Assembly (NCBI GenBank): GCA_946480835.1
Contig: CAMLLC010000012.1
Span: 1-64,000, forward strand
Origin: Entomomonas sp945283395
GTDB taxonomy: Bacteria; Pseudomonadota; Gammaproteobacteria; Pseudomonadales; Pseudomonadaceae
Length of the DNA: 64,000 nucleotides
Direction of reading: 5' to 3'
Shown: positions 7,809 through 18,162 of the stretch, in pieces
How positions within the stretch are numbered: position 1 is the first letter of the stretch
How the letters are laid out: each line of letters begins with the position of its first letter
The notes under the pieces: generated by a model
What the model saw: the letters and a program-made list of their open reading frames with translations, nothing else
Told to the model about the DNA's origin: nothing
Database searches by the model: none
Translations under genes and position numbers: made by a program

Positions 7809-9795
7809 AATCAAAACTCTCCTGCTCAGTTTGCTGTTGACACCAATCTTGCCATATTTGCTGTAATTGTATAATGGATGATAAAGCCAATTGAGCTTTG
7901 CTATCTGTGCTTATTGCTAAAATGGCTTCCCGAAACTTATCGCTGGCTTTATCTAATAAGTTAATATTATTTTTGCTGGGTTCATTTTCGAATACATTAC
8001 TTAATACATCTAAATAGTTTTGCAATTCAACTTGTAGTTTCTTTTGCTGTATTAAACAAAACCGTAAATAAAGTAATTCATCACCTATATCCATAGCATG
8101 TAACGCATCACGCCATCGTTCATTAGCATATTTTGCCATAATTTTTCTATGCCTCGCCAATAAAATAAGGCGATCCGCCATACGACCACCAAACCAAGTT
8201 TCTGCACCACCTATTGAACTTTGGGTAAGTTTTCTTAAATCCCTTAACATGGCATTAAGCATATACTTGCCTTGCCAATAGGAAGTATTAATTTTCACCA
8301 AATGAAAAGATAATGTGGCTGCTATAATACCTAAAGGCATTGCTATACCTTGGTTAATAAATGATTCGGTGGCTTGGAAACCATGATTTTCAGGTCTACA
8401 GAGCATTACTAAATTAATAGAGAATACTGTACAAGTACCTGCTATAGCTGGATTGACCATTCCCAATGAGCTAAAAAACAAAGGCAGGCCAATGGCTAAC
8501 CACAATAAGGGAAAACCACTTAAAGAGGGCAAAATAAGCTGTGATACTACAAAAGATACTATTACAGCATAACAAACGCCTCTTAAAAACCCCATGCTAA
8601 TCTGTGTAGCGTTCTCCCTATTAGCGAACATACTGCAAATTACTCCTACCATCATTAAAGCACTACTCGCTTCATTGATAGGCCACGCCCACAAAATCCA
8701 AAAGAAGGCTAAAATGATAAAAGCCAAACCTGACCTTAACCCAAATAATAAGCCTAAAGAGTAATCTCTATGTATCGACAAGTAACGGCCAGCAGCTTTT
8801 TTTCGTAATTTTCCAGTACATACTGAGGTAAGATCTTGACCTGCTGATAATGCATAATTTACGAGTATTTCTAGACGTACCAAAATATCTTGTTGTCCTA
8901 AATCCTTCGTAGTCCTAATAGTCTCTCGTAAACGAGTAACTAGCTCATTTAAGCCATTATAGGTAGGCACTGTTAATTTCTCAATACTTTCATCAAGCCA
9001 AGACTGCAACTGCTCTTTACTAGAATTAGATAGGTATTTCCATTGCCTTGAGACACCTCTTGCTGCTCGTAATAAACCTAAAACATCATGGATCATACTT
9101 TGAATAGCTTTTGCTCTATTACGTCCATCACCACCTTCAAAGGCGGCATGTTCACGTTGGGTATCAACTGCCACAATTTTAGCTAAACTATCTAGTAACT
9201 CATCATTTATTTTATTTCCTTTAAGTGCTGAGCACGCTGAAGCTAAGCCTGCATACCAAGCTTTTGAAGCTTCATTAATGAGCCCCTGATATACCTTACT
9301 AGGCCAAAGAATAGCAAATATAACAGATGTACAGATGATGCCTAAACAAATTTCTGTACAGCGAGCTATGGCATAGTCAAAAATAGAAAGTGGTTTATAG
9401 ATATCAGGAAGGACAATAATAGCAGTAGTATAACCGCCTAACACAAATGCATAAGACCAAGCACTCCGGATAACAGTTGAAGCAGCTGTACAGAGAGTTA
9501 AACCTAACCCCATGGCAAAAATAAATAACCAAGGTGTTTGACTAAAAAGCGAGGTTAATAATAAGGCCATGACGGTACCTAACAAAGTACCTAGCAATCT
9601 TGCCAATCCTTTACTAATAACCATACCTGATTGAGGTTGTGCAACAATAACAGATGTTGCCGCAGCCCACTGTGGCTGCTCTAAATCTAAACAAAATGCA
9701 ATATACAATGCTATTACTGCTGCTATAGATAACTTGATAGCAAACTTGATAGCTGAAGCATTAGGGAATATAAAAGGTCTTAATAGAGGGAGCAT
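7795..9795 (-). CDS. aaeB: FUSC family efflux permease (AaeB-like)
   Basis: Inner-membrane transporter of 666 aa. Two membrane blocks of several helices each (about residues 15-170 and 345-500) are each followed by a soluble alpha-helical domain, the FUSC (fusaric acid resistance) layout. It begins MLPLLRPFIFPN with AAGG upstream. It heads the operon with aaeX and aaeA and would form the inner-membrane channel of a tripartite efflux route. No LysR-type regulator is adjacent, unlike in E. coli, so control is not visible. Substrate assignment remains inference. Confidence 0.85.
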   Translation of the reverse strand: MLPLLRPFIFPNASAIKFAIKLSIAAVIALYIAFCLDLEQPQWAAATSVIVAQPQSGMVISKGLARLLGTLLGTVMALLLTSLFSQTPWLFIFAMGLGLTLCTAASTVIRSAWSYAFVLGGYTTAIIVLPDIYKPLSIFDYAIARCTEICLGIICTSVIFAILWPSKVYQGLINEASKAWYAGLASACSALKGNKINDELLDSLAKIVAVDTQREHAAFEGGDGRNRAKAIQSMIHDVLGLLRAARGVSRQWKYLSNSSKEQLQSWLDESIEKLTVPTYNGLNELVTRLRETIRTTKDLGQQDILVRLEILVNYALSAGQDLTSVCTGKLRKKAAGRYLSIHRDYSLGLLFGLRSGLAFIILAFFWILWAWPINEASSALMMVGVICSMFANRENATQISMGFLRGVCYAVIVSFVVSQLILPSLSGFPLLWLAIGLPLFFSSLGMVNPAIAGTCTVFSINLVMLCRPENHGFQATESFINQGIAMPLGIIAATLSFHLVKINTSYWQGKYMLNAMLRDLRKLTQSSIGGAETWFGGRMADRLILLARHRKIMAKYANERWRDALHAMDIGDELLYLRFCLIQQKKLQVELQNYLDVLSNVFENEPSKNNINLLDKASDKFREAILAISTDSKAQLALSSIIQLQQIWQDWCQQQTEQESFDYGTA

Positions 9796-9954
9796 ATTAC
9801 TAACCTTATGACAACTACTATCATTTCATTAAAATCCTTTGCTATTTATAAAAAATAATTAACTCATTGTTAAATAGTATTATTTTAGTCATTAATAAAT
9901 TAGATAATTGCCTTTACAGATAGCCAAACTACTAATAAGTTCCCTCGCCTCTTG

Positions 9955-10164
9955 TTAATAATGTGGAGGTGGAGCACTATCTACTGTTGTTTGTAATTGT
10001 TCTATTAATTGATTATGACTATTGATAAGCAAATCAACTTTGGTTGTTAATACATCTAGCAATTGTTGTTGCTTTATTATTATATCATTTAAAGTCTGAA
10101 TAGTATCATCCTGAAAAGCTAAGCGACTTTCTAAATCATTTATTCGATCTTGAATATTATTCAT
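9955..10164 (-). CDS. slyX: SlyX family protein
   Basis: Small coiled-coil protein of 69 aa with the SlyX pattern: N-terminal DRINDLESRLAFQDDTI heptads, a glutamine-rich middle and the C-terminal end PPPHY. Its function is unknown across the family. It begins 5 nt after the HIT gene, so both are one transcription unit, an arrangement common in Pseudomonas. Confidence 0.88.
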   Translation of the reverse strand: MNNIQDRINDLESRLAFQDDTIQTLNDIIIKQQQLLDVLTTKVDLLINSHNQLIEQLQTTVDSAPPPHY

Positions 10165-10169
10165 ATATA

Positions 10170-10589
10170 CTACTTAAAAGAAAATGTAACAGGCATAATT
10201 TTTTGTAAATGTGCCTTAATAGCTTCAATTTCATTTTGCTCATAAGGTTCAGCAGGAAGCTTATCCCACACACTAGCTGGCCATGTCGCATCATCCTTGC
10301 GGCGAGCAATTACATGAATATGTAATTGGCTTATAATATTACCTAAAGTGCCTATATTTATTTTATCTGCTTTAAAATCAGCTTTTAATATTTCACTAAA
10401 AGTTGTTACTTCTGCCCACATCTGATGCTGTTCATCTGGTAACAGATCAAATACTTCTATAGTATCATTACGTCTTGGTACCAAAATAAACCAAGGATAT
10501 TTTTTATCATTTTTTAGTAATAATTGACATAACGGAAAATTTCCTATAGCGATACAATCCTTATTCAAATATTCATCTAATATAAACAT
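10170..10589 (-). CDS. HIT domain protein
   Basis: Histidine-triad hydrolase or transferase of 139 aa. The catalytic HxHxH motif is QLHIHVIAR, with upstream WFILVPRRN and downstream DATWPASVWDK typical of the HIT-like clade of gammaproteobacteria. Likely acts on nucleotide-phosphate conjugates; the substrate is unknown. I chose the ATG at 10589 over a TTG four codons upstream. It is followed within 5 nt by slyX. Confidence 0.85.
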   Translation of the reverse strand: MFILDEYLNKDCIAIGNFPLCQLLLKNDKKYPWFILVPRRNDTIEVFDLLPDEQHQMWAEVTTFSEILKADFKADKINIGTLGNIISQLHIHVIARRKDDATWPASVWDKLPAEPYEQNEIEAIKAHLQKIMPVTFSFK

Positions 10590-10601
10590 ATTTAATTCCA
10601 A

Positions 10602-10952
10602 TAATTAACTTTATGACTTTATTAAAATTATAAAAAAAAATATTTTACATATAATAGAGCTTAATCAATCCTATGGTAATTTTATAGAGAACTTTAATAA
10701 ACATATCTATTAAAATAGCTAAGTATTTTGGTAAATTAATAAACTTGTGATGTGGGTTTATTACTGCACACTAATTTTATAGTTAGTATGTTAGCCAAAT
10801 AAGTTAATATTTTAACTGACAAATTAATGAATAAAAGTAGTAATAAAGATGACTTCTTTTGATGAACACACTACACTTTTAATTGCAATATCTTGTAATA
10901 ATTAATAAAACATTTGAGAAGTAAACTAGTTTTATTTAAAAAGGGGAAATAC
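10602..10952. other. Divergent intergenic region, no gene seen
   Basis: Very AT-rich stretch between the HIT gene and the porin gene; it must hold promoters for both. A TTG-initiated extension of the porin frame to 10914 is not credible because the signal peptide begins at the ATG at 10953. No operator or small RNA could be recognised. Confidence 0.4.
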
Positions 10953-12380
10953 ATGGGAAACAACAAATTAAGTCTACTTGCTTTAAATATTTTAGCATTT
11001 ATACCCATTTGTGGACATGCAGAAGACACTCCAACAAATACTCAAACAACACAATCAATATTCAATGAAAGTGCACAAGCTAAGGCAGATGGTTTCTTAG
11101 AAGGAAGCGATCTGAAGATGCTACTTCGTAACTATTACTTTAATAGAGATTTCCGTAATTCTAGTCATAATGACTATGGTGCTAAGAGAAATGCACAAAG
11201 TTATAGAAGAGAATGGGCACAGGGCTTTCTTACAACTTACAAATCTGGTTTTACACAAGGTTTAGTTGGCTTTGGGGTAGATGCTTATGGCTATTATGGA
11301 GTTAAATTAGATAGTGGTAAAGGACGTAACGGCACTGGCTTATTGCCAATTAACTCTCATAAACCTAGAGGGAAAGCTGACGATAATTATGCTAGATATG
11401 GTGGTGCATTAAAGGCCAGACTATCTAATACCGTTTTAAAATATGGTCGTCAAAGAGTAGATACTCCTGTATTTAGCACCGATGATGCGCGTTTATTCCC
11501 TGAAACGGCAGAAGGTTTTTTACTTACTAGTGAAGAGATAAAAAATCTAACCCTTAATGTCGGCCATTTTACCACATTAGAAGCTATGAATCAGAGTTAT
11601 AAAGATTCTAGATCAAATGATTGGGAGCTCTATAAAATAGGTAGCCATAAGCATGGCAGAGGATTAAAAAGTGCTGACTTTATTGGCGGTACTTATCAAT
11701 TTACTCCCAACCTATCAGCTTCTGTCTATTATTCTGATTTAGCAGATATTTGGAAAAAGAAATATTTAGGACTTAACTATGACCTTCCTATTAATAATGA
11801 TCAAGCAGTAGGCGCGGCATTTAATTATTATAATACTAAAAGTCATGGCCCAGTTAAACAACTAAGTAAAGCAGAGAATGATGGAGACAGACTTAACTCT
11901 AAGGTTTGGAGTTTACAACTTTATTATGCATTAGCAGGTCATAAATTTTCTGTAGCTCATCAACGTGTTACTGGTGATGGTCCTGGTGACCCTTATGGAG
12001 CTGATGGTGGTGGTGCTATATATTTAGCAAATTCTGTTCAATATTCTGATTTCAATAGTGAAAATGAACGCTCTTGGCAAGTTCGTTATGATCTTGATAT
12101 GGGCAAATATGGCGTTCCAGGTCTAAGTTTTATGACTCGCTACCTAAGAGGTGATAATATTTCTTCTTACCTACGTGATGGCAAAAAAGCAGGTGGCAAA
12201 GTGACAGAAAGAGAGCACGACATGGAGGCTAAATATGTTGTGCAAACTGGCCCTGCTAAAAACCTAAGCTTTAGAGTGCGCTATGCAATTTATCGTTCAC
12301 GAGGATTTGCAAATGATATTAATGAGTTACGTATTATTACTGAATACCCTTGGGACATTCTAGGTACTTTCAAAAAGTAA
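10953..12380 (+). CDS. OprD family outer-membrane porin
   Basis: Outer-membrane substrate-specific channel of 475 aa. An N-terminal signal peptide (MGNNKLSLLALNILAFIPI, cleaved after GHA) is followed by FLEGSDLKMLLRNYYFNRDFR, the OprD N-terminal signature, then alternating strands and a C-terminal aromatic segment near the end for BAM insertion. SD AAGGGG precedes the ATG. OprD porins take up basic amino acids, peptides, aromatic or carboxylic acids; substrate class is not assignable. Monocistronic, ending in a bidirectional terminator shared with uup. Confidence 0.88.
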   Translation: MGNNKLSLLALNILAFIPICGHAEDTPTNTQTTQSIFNESAQAKADGFLEGSDLKMLLRNYYFNRDFRNSSHNDYGAKRNAQSYRREWAQGFLTTYKSGFTQGLVGFGVDAYGYYGVKLDSGKGRNGTGLLPINSHKPRGKADDNYARYGGALKARLSNTVLKYGRQRVDTPVFSTDDARLFPETAEGFLLTSEEIKNLTLNVGHFTTLEAMNQSYKDSRSNDWELYKIGSHKHGRGLKSADFIGGTYQFTPNLSASVYYSDLADIWKKKYLGLNYDLPINNDQAVGAAFNYYNTKSHGPVKQLSKAENDGDRLNSKVWSLQLYYALAGHKFSVAHQRVTGDGPGDPYGADGGGAIYLANSVQYSDFNSENERSWQVRYDLDMGKYGVPGLSFMTRYLRGDNISSYLRDGKKAGGKVTEREHDMEAKYVVQTGPAKNLSFRVRYAIYRSRGFANDINELRIITEYPWDILGTFKK

Positions 12381-12387
12381 AGATTAA

Positions 12388-12411
12388 TAAGCCCAGTTAA
12401 AACTGGGCTTA
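12388..12411. terminator. Bidirectional terminator between porin and uup
   Basis: TAAGCCCAGTT and AACTGGGCTTA are complementary (11 nt each) with AA between, and lie between two convergent genes. A realistic hairpin is AAGCCCAG / CTGGGCTT with a 6-nt loop. Flanks are A/T-rich on both sides. Confidence 0.75.
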
Positions 12412-12421
12412 CTTATAACTA

Positions 12422-14329
12422 TTACTCTTCCAACTCCGTCCAGCGCACTAATAAGTTATCTAATTCAGCTTGCATTTGGTCAAGCTCCTGTAAAACACTT
12501 ATTGTGACTTGAGGAGCTTGTTGGTAAAAATTAGGAGCGTTTATTTGCTGCTGTTGTTCTGCAATTTGCTTTTCTAACTGCTCAATACGGCTAGGTAAGG
12601 CAGCTAATTCACGTTGCTCATGATAAGAAAGTTTTCTTTTGGTTGCCTTTTTAGTTTGAGGATTACCAAACGGACTATTATTACTATCATCAGCAAGAGT
12701 GCTAGCTGACAATGGTTCTCCCTTAAAGCCTAGCAATTTTGGGGATCCTCCTTGTCGTAGCCAATCTTCGTATCCTCCAATATACTCTGTTATGTGCCCT
12801 TGTCCCTCAAAAACTAACATACTGGTTACTACATTATCTAAGAATGCCCTATCATGACTTACAATCAATACTGTACCAGTAAACTTAGCCAAAACCTCTT
12901 CTAATAACTCTAATGTTTCAATATCTAAATCATTAGTAGGCTCATCCATTACTAATAAATTAGCAGGTTTACTAAATAATTTAGCCAATAATAATCTAGC
13001 CCGTTCACCACCCGATAAAGCTTTAACAGGAGTTCTAGCTCGTTTGGGGCTAAATAAAAAATCACTTAAATAACTTAATATATGCCTTTCTTTACCTGCA
13101 ATATTAATAAAATCTCGTCCCTCTGCTATGTTATCTAAGACATTTTTATCTTCTTCTAACTGATCGCGCAATTGGTCAAAATACGCTATATCTAACTTAG
13201 TACCTAAGGTTAATTGTCCGCTAGTAGGTGTTAAATCTCCTAACAACAATTTAAGTAAGGTAGTTTTACCCGTGCCATTAGCTCCTAATAGACCTATTTT
13301 GTCTCCTCTTTGAATGATAGTAGAGAAGTCTTGCACCTGATATTGATTTTCAGCATAAGCAAATGAAATATGGTCCGCTATGATAACCTGTTTACCTGAC
13401 TTTTCAACGCTATCAACTTGAAAACTAGCCTTACCTTGCAATTCTCTTCGCGCTGATCTTTCTTGGCGTAATGCTTGTAAAGCTCTAACCCGTCCTTCAT
13501 TACGTGTTCGACGTGCCTTAATATCTTGTCTAATCCAGATTTCTTCTTGAGCTAATTTTTTATCAAACAAATTATTAGCCGTTTCTTCAGCAGCTAATTG
13601 TTGCTTTTTATGTGATAAGAAACTCGTATAATCGCCTTGCCAATCTATTAAATGTCCTCTGTCCAACTCTATTATTCGAGTAGCTAAATGTTGTAAAAAA
13701 GCGCGATCATGAGTAATAAAAAGTATCGCTCCTTTAAAATCTTTTAGCGCATTTTCTAACCAATCAATAGCTCCTACATCTAAGTGATTGGTAGGTTCAT
13801 CTAACAATAGCAAATCGGGTTCAGCCACTAATGCTTGAGCCAACAATACTCGTCGTCGCCAACCACCTGATAAATTAGCTAAAGTTTTATCAGCAGGTAG
13901 TTGTAAACGAGTTAAGGTAGTATCTACTAACTGTTGTAACCGCCAGCCATCCTTTGCCTCCAATTCTTGTTGTACCTTCATTAGTTCATTAAGACTATGA
14001 GCATCGACTTGCTGGCTTAGCTGGTGATAACGAGCTAACAATTCACCCACACCTGTTACACCCTCAGCAACCACGTCGAATACTATACGCTCATCTGCCT
14101 TAGGTAATTCTTGTGGAAGTTCTCCTATTTTTAAACTAGGAGCACGCCAAATCTCTCCATCATCAGGAAAACTGTTTCCTTTAACAAGGCTTAATAAGCT
14201 AGATTTACCTGTACCATTACGACCAATAATACAAACTCGCTCACCTTTATCAACTTCAAAAGATATCTTATCTAATAAAGGTATCAAGCCATAGGCAAGA
14301 GATACGTTGGTAAATTTAAGTAAAGCCAT
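12422..14329 (-). CDS. uup: ABC-F family ATPase Uup
   Basis: Cytoplasmic ABC-F protein of 635 aa without membrane domains, length as in E. coli Uup. Two nucleotide-binding domains: Walker A GRNGTGKSS and GANGTGKTT, signatures LSGGWRRR and LSGGERAR, Walker B LLDEPTNHLD and VMDEPTNDLD. A C-terminal region of about 80 residues (from around 560) is a charged coiled coil, the feature that separates Uup from EttA. Uup acts at the ribosome and affects transposon excision and growth competition. Start at 14329: GGAGAT lies 7 nt upstream, whereas the ATG four codons earlier overlaps that SD. Confidence 0.9.
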   Translation of the reverse strand: MALLKFTNVSLAYGLIPLLDKISFEVDKGERVCIIGRNGTGKSSLLSLVKGNSFPDDGEIWRAPSLKIGELPQELPKADERIVFDVVAEGVTGVGELLARYHQLSQQVDAHSLNELMKVQQELEAKDGWRLQQLVDTTLTRLQLPADKTLANLSGGWRRRVLLAQALVAEPDLLLLDEPTNHLDVGAIDWLENALKDFKGAILFITHDRAFLQHLATRIIELDRGHLIDWQGDYTSFLSHKKQQLAAEETANNLFDKKLAQEEIWIRQDIKARRTRNEGRVRALQALRQERSARRELQGKASFQVDSVEKSGKQVIIADHISFAYAENQYQVQDFSTIIQRGDKIGLLGANGTGKTTLLKLLLGDLTPTSGQLTLGTKLDIAYFDQLRDQLEEDKNVLDNIAEGRDFINIAGKERHILSYLSDFLFSPKRARTPVKALSGGERARLLLAKLFSKPANLLVMDEPTNDLDIETLELLEEVLAKFTGTVLIVSHDRAFLDNVVTSMLVFEGQGHITEYIGGYEDWLRQGGSPKLLGFKGEPLSASTLADDSNNSPFGNPQTKKATKRKLSYHEQRELAALPSRIEQLEKQIAEQQQQINAPNFYQQAPQVTISVLQELDQMQAELDNLLVRWTELEE

Positions 14330-14483
14330 ATTAATCTCCAATTATCAAGCTAATTAGTTTAACAGGCATATCTTATAAGCAAAATATTTAATATTTATTT
14401 ATTACAAATATGCTTGGTAGGTAATTGTGTTAAGTTAAGCTATACTAGTAACTTAAAATTTCCTGTACATTACTTGTATATAT

Positions 14484-16409
14484 ATGAATAAAAGACTCTT
14501 TTATTGCTTCATTCTTGCCTGTTTTCTAACTGCTAGTGCTAGTTTACAAGCAGCTTCTTTACAAGAACAACGTAACTATTATGATGAAGCTAAAAAAGCT
14601 TTAACAAAAGGTAATCCTCTTATCTATTATAGCTATAAAAAAGCCTTAGCAGACTACCCATTGGAGCCTTATCTTGCTTACATGGAACTAAATATAAGAT
14701 TAGCCGTTACTCCTAACACAGAGGTTGAACAGTTTCTTAAGGAACATGCAGATCTACCTCATATTAAGTGGTTAGAAATGCGCTGGCTTCGCTTAGTGGC
14801 ACAAAGAGGCGAATGGAATACTTTTTTAACTTATTATAAACCCGAAACTTTCTCTGAATTAGACTGTCTTTATGCCCAATATCTTTATCAACATAAAAAA
14901 ATCTTAGAGGCTAATAAGCTTGCCCAAAAACTTTGGTTAAAACCTTATTCTCAACCTAACGCTTGTGATGCAGTTTTCAACACATGGCTGCAACAAGGGC
15001 AACTAACAAATACAATGCGTTGGCAACGCCTCAAGTTAGCAGTAGAAGCCAAAGAATACAAATTAGCGAATCATTTAGCCAATCAACTAACTGGAGAAAC
15101 ACAACTACAAGCTAAAGTACTAATCAATGTGGCACAATCACCTGAATTAATTAGTAAAACTAGTAATTTTCAAACTAAAGATAATATTACTTCAGAAATT
15201 ATAAGCCTGGGATTAAGGCGACTAGCCCGTAAAGATCCTGAGCAAGCACTACAAATGCTTAAATATTATGGGACACGATTAAATTTTACTAAGGAACAGA
15301 AAATAGCTTTAACTAATGATATTGGCTTAACCTTTGCTCGTCGTTTTGATGCTAGAGCTTTGCCTATTTTAGCTCAATATGATGCTAATTTAGATCATAA
15401 CGATGTTTCTGAATGGCATATTCGTTTATTGTTACGTCTTGGTTATTGGCAGCAAGCACTGCAACTTATTGAACGGCTACCTGAATCGTTGGCTAATTCT
15501 AATAGATGGACTTACTGGAAAATTCGCAGTGCTGAGATAGTTACGCCTAAAGCCCCAGAAATAATAGAACATTATAAGCAACTGGCAAAACAACGAGACT
15601 TTTATGGTTTTTTAGCGGCTCAACGAATAGGTGTCGATTACAATTTCAATAATCATCCCATTATTGTCAATAATTCATTAGTTATGAAAGTGAAAAGCTC
15701 TGCTGCGGTGCAAAGAGCTATAGAGTTTCAATTAAGAGGAATGGATAAAGAAGCTTGGTTTGAATGGTCTCATGTAGCACGTCAACTTAGTAAACAAGAG
15801 ATGTTAGCCCTATCTCAATTAGCTTATGATATGAGATTCTATTACTATGCTATAAGAACTTTAGCCACCACTAACTATTGGGATGATCTTAATATACGTT
15901 TCCCGCTTGCTTATAAAAATATAGTAATTAATGAGTCAAAAAACCGCTCTATAAGTCCTAACTGGGCCTTTGCCATTATGCGCCAAGAAAGCGCTTTTAA
16001 TGAGCGAATAAAATCTCATGCAGGAGCTATGGGGCTAATGCAACTCATGCCAGGTACTGCTAGACAAACAGCTCAAAAGTTTGATATTCCCCTAGCTAAA
16101 CTAGATGATACACTTGAGCCAAAAACTAATATTCAATTAGGCACCGCTTATCTAGCCCAAGTTTATAGTATCTTCCAAAATAATCGTATTCTTGCTTCGG
16201 CAGCCTATAATGCAGGACCTGCTAGAGTAAAACAATGGCTAAAAGATAGTAATCATTTAGATTTCGATGTATGGATAGAAACTATTCCCTTTAATGAAAC
16301 CCGCCAATATGTACAAAATATCCTCTTTTATACAGTTATTTATGGCCATAAACTAAATATTAGTCAACCCCTGATTGAACATCATGAGATTAGCTTAACG
16401 AATGATTAA
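14484..16409 (+). CDS. slt: Soluble lytic murein transglycosylase
   Basis: Periplasmic Slt70-type lytic transglycosylase, 641 aa. A signal peptide (about 1-23, ending SLQAA) is followed by the alpha-superhelical U and L domains, rich in paired helices, and a C-terminal catalytic domain: RQESAFNERIKSHAGAMGLM with the catalytic Glu in QES, then QLMPGTA and the AYNAGPARV motif. Cleaves the MurNAc-GlcNAc bond with formation of 1,6-anhydro-MurNAc. Divergent from uup, with its own promoter in the 150-base gap. Confidence 0.94.
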   Translation: MNKRLFYCFILACFLTASASLQAASLQEQRNYYDEAKKALTKGNPLIYYSYKKALADYPLEPYLAYMELNIRLAVTPNTEVEQFLKEHADLPHIKWLEMRWLRLVAQRGEWNTFLTYYKPETFSELDCLYAQYLYQHKKILEANKLAQKLWLKPYSQPNACDAVFNTWLQQGQLTNTMRWQRLKLAVEAKEYKLANHLANQLTGETQLQAKVLINVAQSPELISKTSNFQTKDNITSEIISLGLRRLARKDPEQALQMLKYYGTRLNFTKEQKIALTNDIGLTFARRFDARALPILAQYDANLDHNDVSEWHIRLLLRLGYWQQALQLIERLPESLANSNRWTYWKIRSAEIVTPKAPEIIEHYKQLAKQRDFYGFLAAQRIGVDYNFNNHPIIVNNSLVMKVKSSAAVQRAIEFQLRGMDKEAWFEWSHVARQLSKQEMLALSQLAYDMRFYYYAIRTLATTNYWDDLNIRFPLAYKNIVINESKNRSISPNWAFAIMRQESAFNERIKSHAGAMGLMQLMPGTARQTAQKFDIPLAKLDDTLEPKTNIQLGTAYLAQVYSIFQNNRILASAAYNAGPARVKQWLKDSNHLDFDVWIETIPFNETRQYVQNILFYTVIYGHKLNISQPLIEHHEISLTND

Positions 16410-16759
16410 CAAAGCTGTTTAACTTTTACTAACCTTGCTAATTAGTAGTATCAGCTTCTTGTGTAAAATTTGGCATTTTTGGAAAACTGTATTTTTTAAT
16501 TATTTTCTTATTCTCCGCCGAAAGACTAATAGAAACATCTAAAATAGCTATTAATAATATGTTTTCTTCCTCTTTGTTAGCTTTGCTTATGAGTAATTAG
16601 ATGATTAGTTAGCGAAAAACAAACTAATAAACTATGCTAAGGTAGCATATCATTATTACTTCTATTGACGAAATATTAATTAATATGGCTACCTTAGTGC
16701 AGTTCTTATCAATCTAGGCTAAAATAACAGAAATATCTCAACTAAATGGAATATACACT
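16410..16759. other. Intergenic stretch, nothing recognised
   Basis: AT-rich gap between slt and the helicase gene on the same strand. No open frame with an SD, no T-tailed hairpin and no repeat stood out. It must contain the helicase promoter. Confidence 0.35.
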
Positions 16760-18148
16760 TTGCTCAAAGCATTGAAAAAATTTTTTAACAAGCAAGCTGA
16801 TATTACTCAAGTTAAGCAACAACCTGAGTCTCCTTCCCTCCCTACTAAACAGCTAGAAAGCACCAAGACATCAGTAAAGCAAAGACCAACACGCGCCAAG
16901 AAACGTAACTTTACCCAACAACCTAAAAAAATAGCGACTAATTGGCAATTGGAAAACTTTTCAGTAGCTCCACAAGAAGGCAAAACACGTTTTCATGATT
17001 TCTGCCTTCCTATTACCTTAATGCATGCTATCTCCGATTTAGGCTTTAGCTACTGCACGCCTATTCAGGCTGGCGTTTTAGACTATACGCTAAAAGGGTC
17101 AGATTGTATTGGAAGAGCTCAGACAGGAACAGGTAAAACCGCTGCTTTTTTAATATCTATTATTGCCCAACTTGATACCACACCGCCACCACTTGAGCGA
17201 TATATGGGAGAGCCAAGAGCGCTGATTATTGCCCCTACCAGAGAATTAGTTATACAAATAGCTAAAGAAGCAGAAGCGTTAACTAAATATAGCCAACTTA
17301 ATGTTATGAGCTTCATGGGAGGGATGGATTTTAATAAACAACTAAGGCAATTAGAAACTAAACATTGTGATATTATGGTTGCAACTCCAGGGCGGCTACT
17401 AGATTTTAGTCAACGTGATGAAATCCACTTAGATATGCTAGAAATTTTAGTATTAGATGAAGCAGATCGCATGTTAGACATGGGATTTATCCCTCAAGTA
17501 AGGCAAATTATTAGGTTAACGCCCCCTAAAAAAGAAAGACAAACTCTCTTTTTCTCAGCTACCTTTAGCAATAACGTGATGGATTTAGCTAAGCAGTGGA
17601 CTGTCGAACCAGCCACGATTGAAATAGCACCTGAAACCGTTGCAAGCAAAACTATTGAACAACATATTTATGCAGTATCAAAAAAAGACAAAATAACGCT
17701 ATTATATAATCTTATTACTCAGCATCAATGGCCGCGGGTGATAGTTTTTGCTAATAGAAGAGATCAAGTACGAAATGTTGAGAAGCAATTAAAAAAACAA
17801 GGAATTAGCACTGCTCTTCTATCTGGGGAAATAACCCAAAATAAACGTATCCAAACATTGGAAAAATTTCGCTCAGGAAAAATAAAAGTTTTAATTGCCA
17901 CGGATATAGCGGGACGAGGCATTCATATAGATGGCATTAGTCATGTGATTAACTATAATCTTCCAGAAATTCCTGATGATTATGTTCATCGTATAGGCCG
18001 CACAGGGAGAGCTGGAACTAAAGGAGTCTCAATTAGTCTAATAGATGAAGATGATATTTTTATTTTACCCAATATAGAGGCATTACTAGGCCAGAAATTA
18101 ACAGGTGAAATTCCACCTGCATCACTCTTAACTCCACTACCAGAATAA
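16760..18148 (+). CDS. rhlB: DEAD-box ATP-dependent RNA helicase (RhlB-like)
   Basis: RNA helicase of 462 aa. A basic, Gln/Lys-rich N-terminal extension (about 1-75) precedes the two RecA domains: Q motif with TPIQ, AQTGTGKT, PTRELVIQI, DEADRMLDMGF, SAT, and HRIGRTGRAG. Pseudomonad RhlB starts MLKALKK, as here, supporting the TTG at 16760 as start; an SD-like TGGA lies about 12 nt upstream. It would unwind RNA for degradation or ribosome work. RhlB versus RhlE assignment rests on the N-terminus and short C-terminus. A 59-aa membrane protein gene follows after 14 nt. Confidence 0.82.
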   Translation: MLKALKKFFNKQADITQVKQQPESPSLPTKQLESTKTSVKQRPTRAKKRNFTQQPKKIATNWQLENFSVAPQEGKTRFHDFCLPITLMHAISDLGFSYCTPIQAGVLDYTLKGSDCIGRAQTGTGKTAAFLISIIAQLDTTPPPLERYMGEPRALIIAPTRELVIQIAKEAEALTKYSQLNVMSFMGGMDFNKQLRQLETKHCDIMVATPGRLLDFSQRDEIHLDMLEILVLDEADRMLDMGFIPQVRQIIRLTPPKKERQTLFFSATFSNNVMDLAKQWTVEPATIEIAPETVASKTIEQHIYAVSKKDKITLLYNLITQHQWPRVIVFANRRDQVRNVEKQLKKQGISTALLSGEITQNKRIQTLEKFRSGKIKVLIATDIAGRGIHIDGISHVINYNLPEIPDDYVHRIGRTGRAGTKGVSISLIDEDDIFILPNIEALLGQKLTGEIPPASLLTPLPE

Positions 18149-18162
18149 TAAGGATATGGATA

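Noticed and set aside
10914..10952. TTG-initiated N-terminal extension of the porin
   Set aside because: The extension is basic and would precede the signal peptide; a good SD lies before the ATG at 10953.
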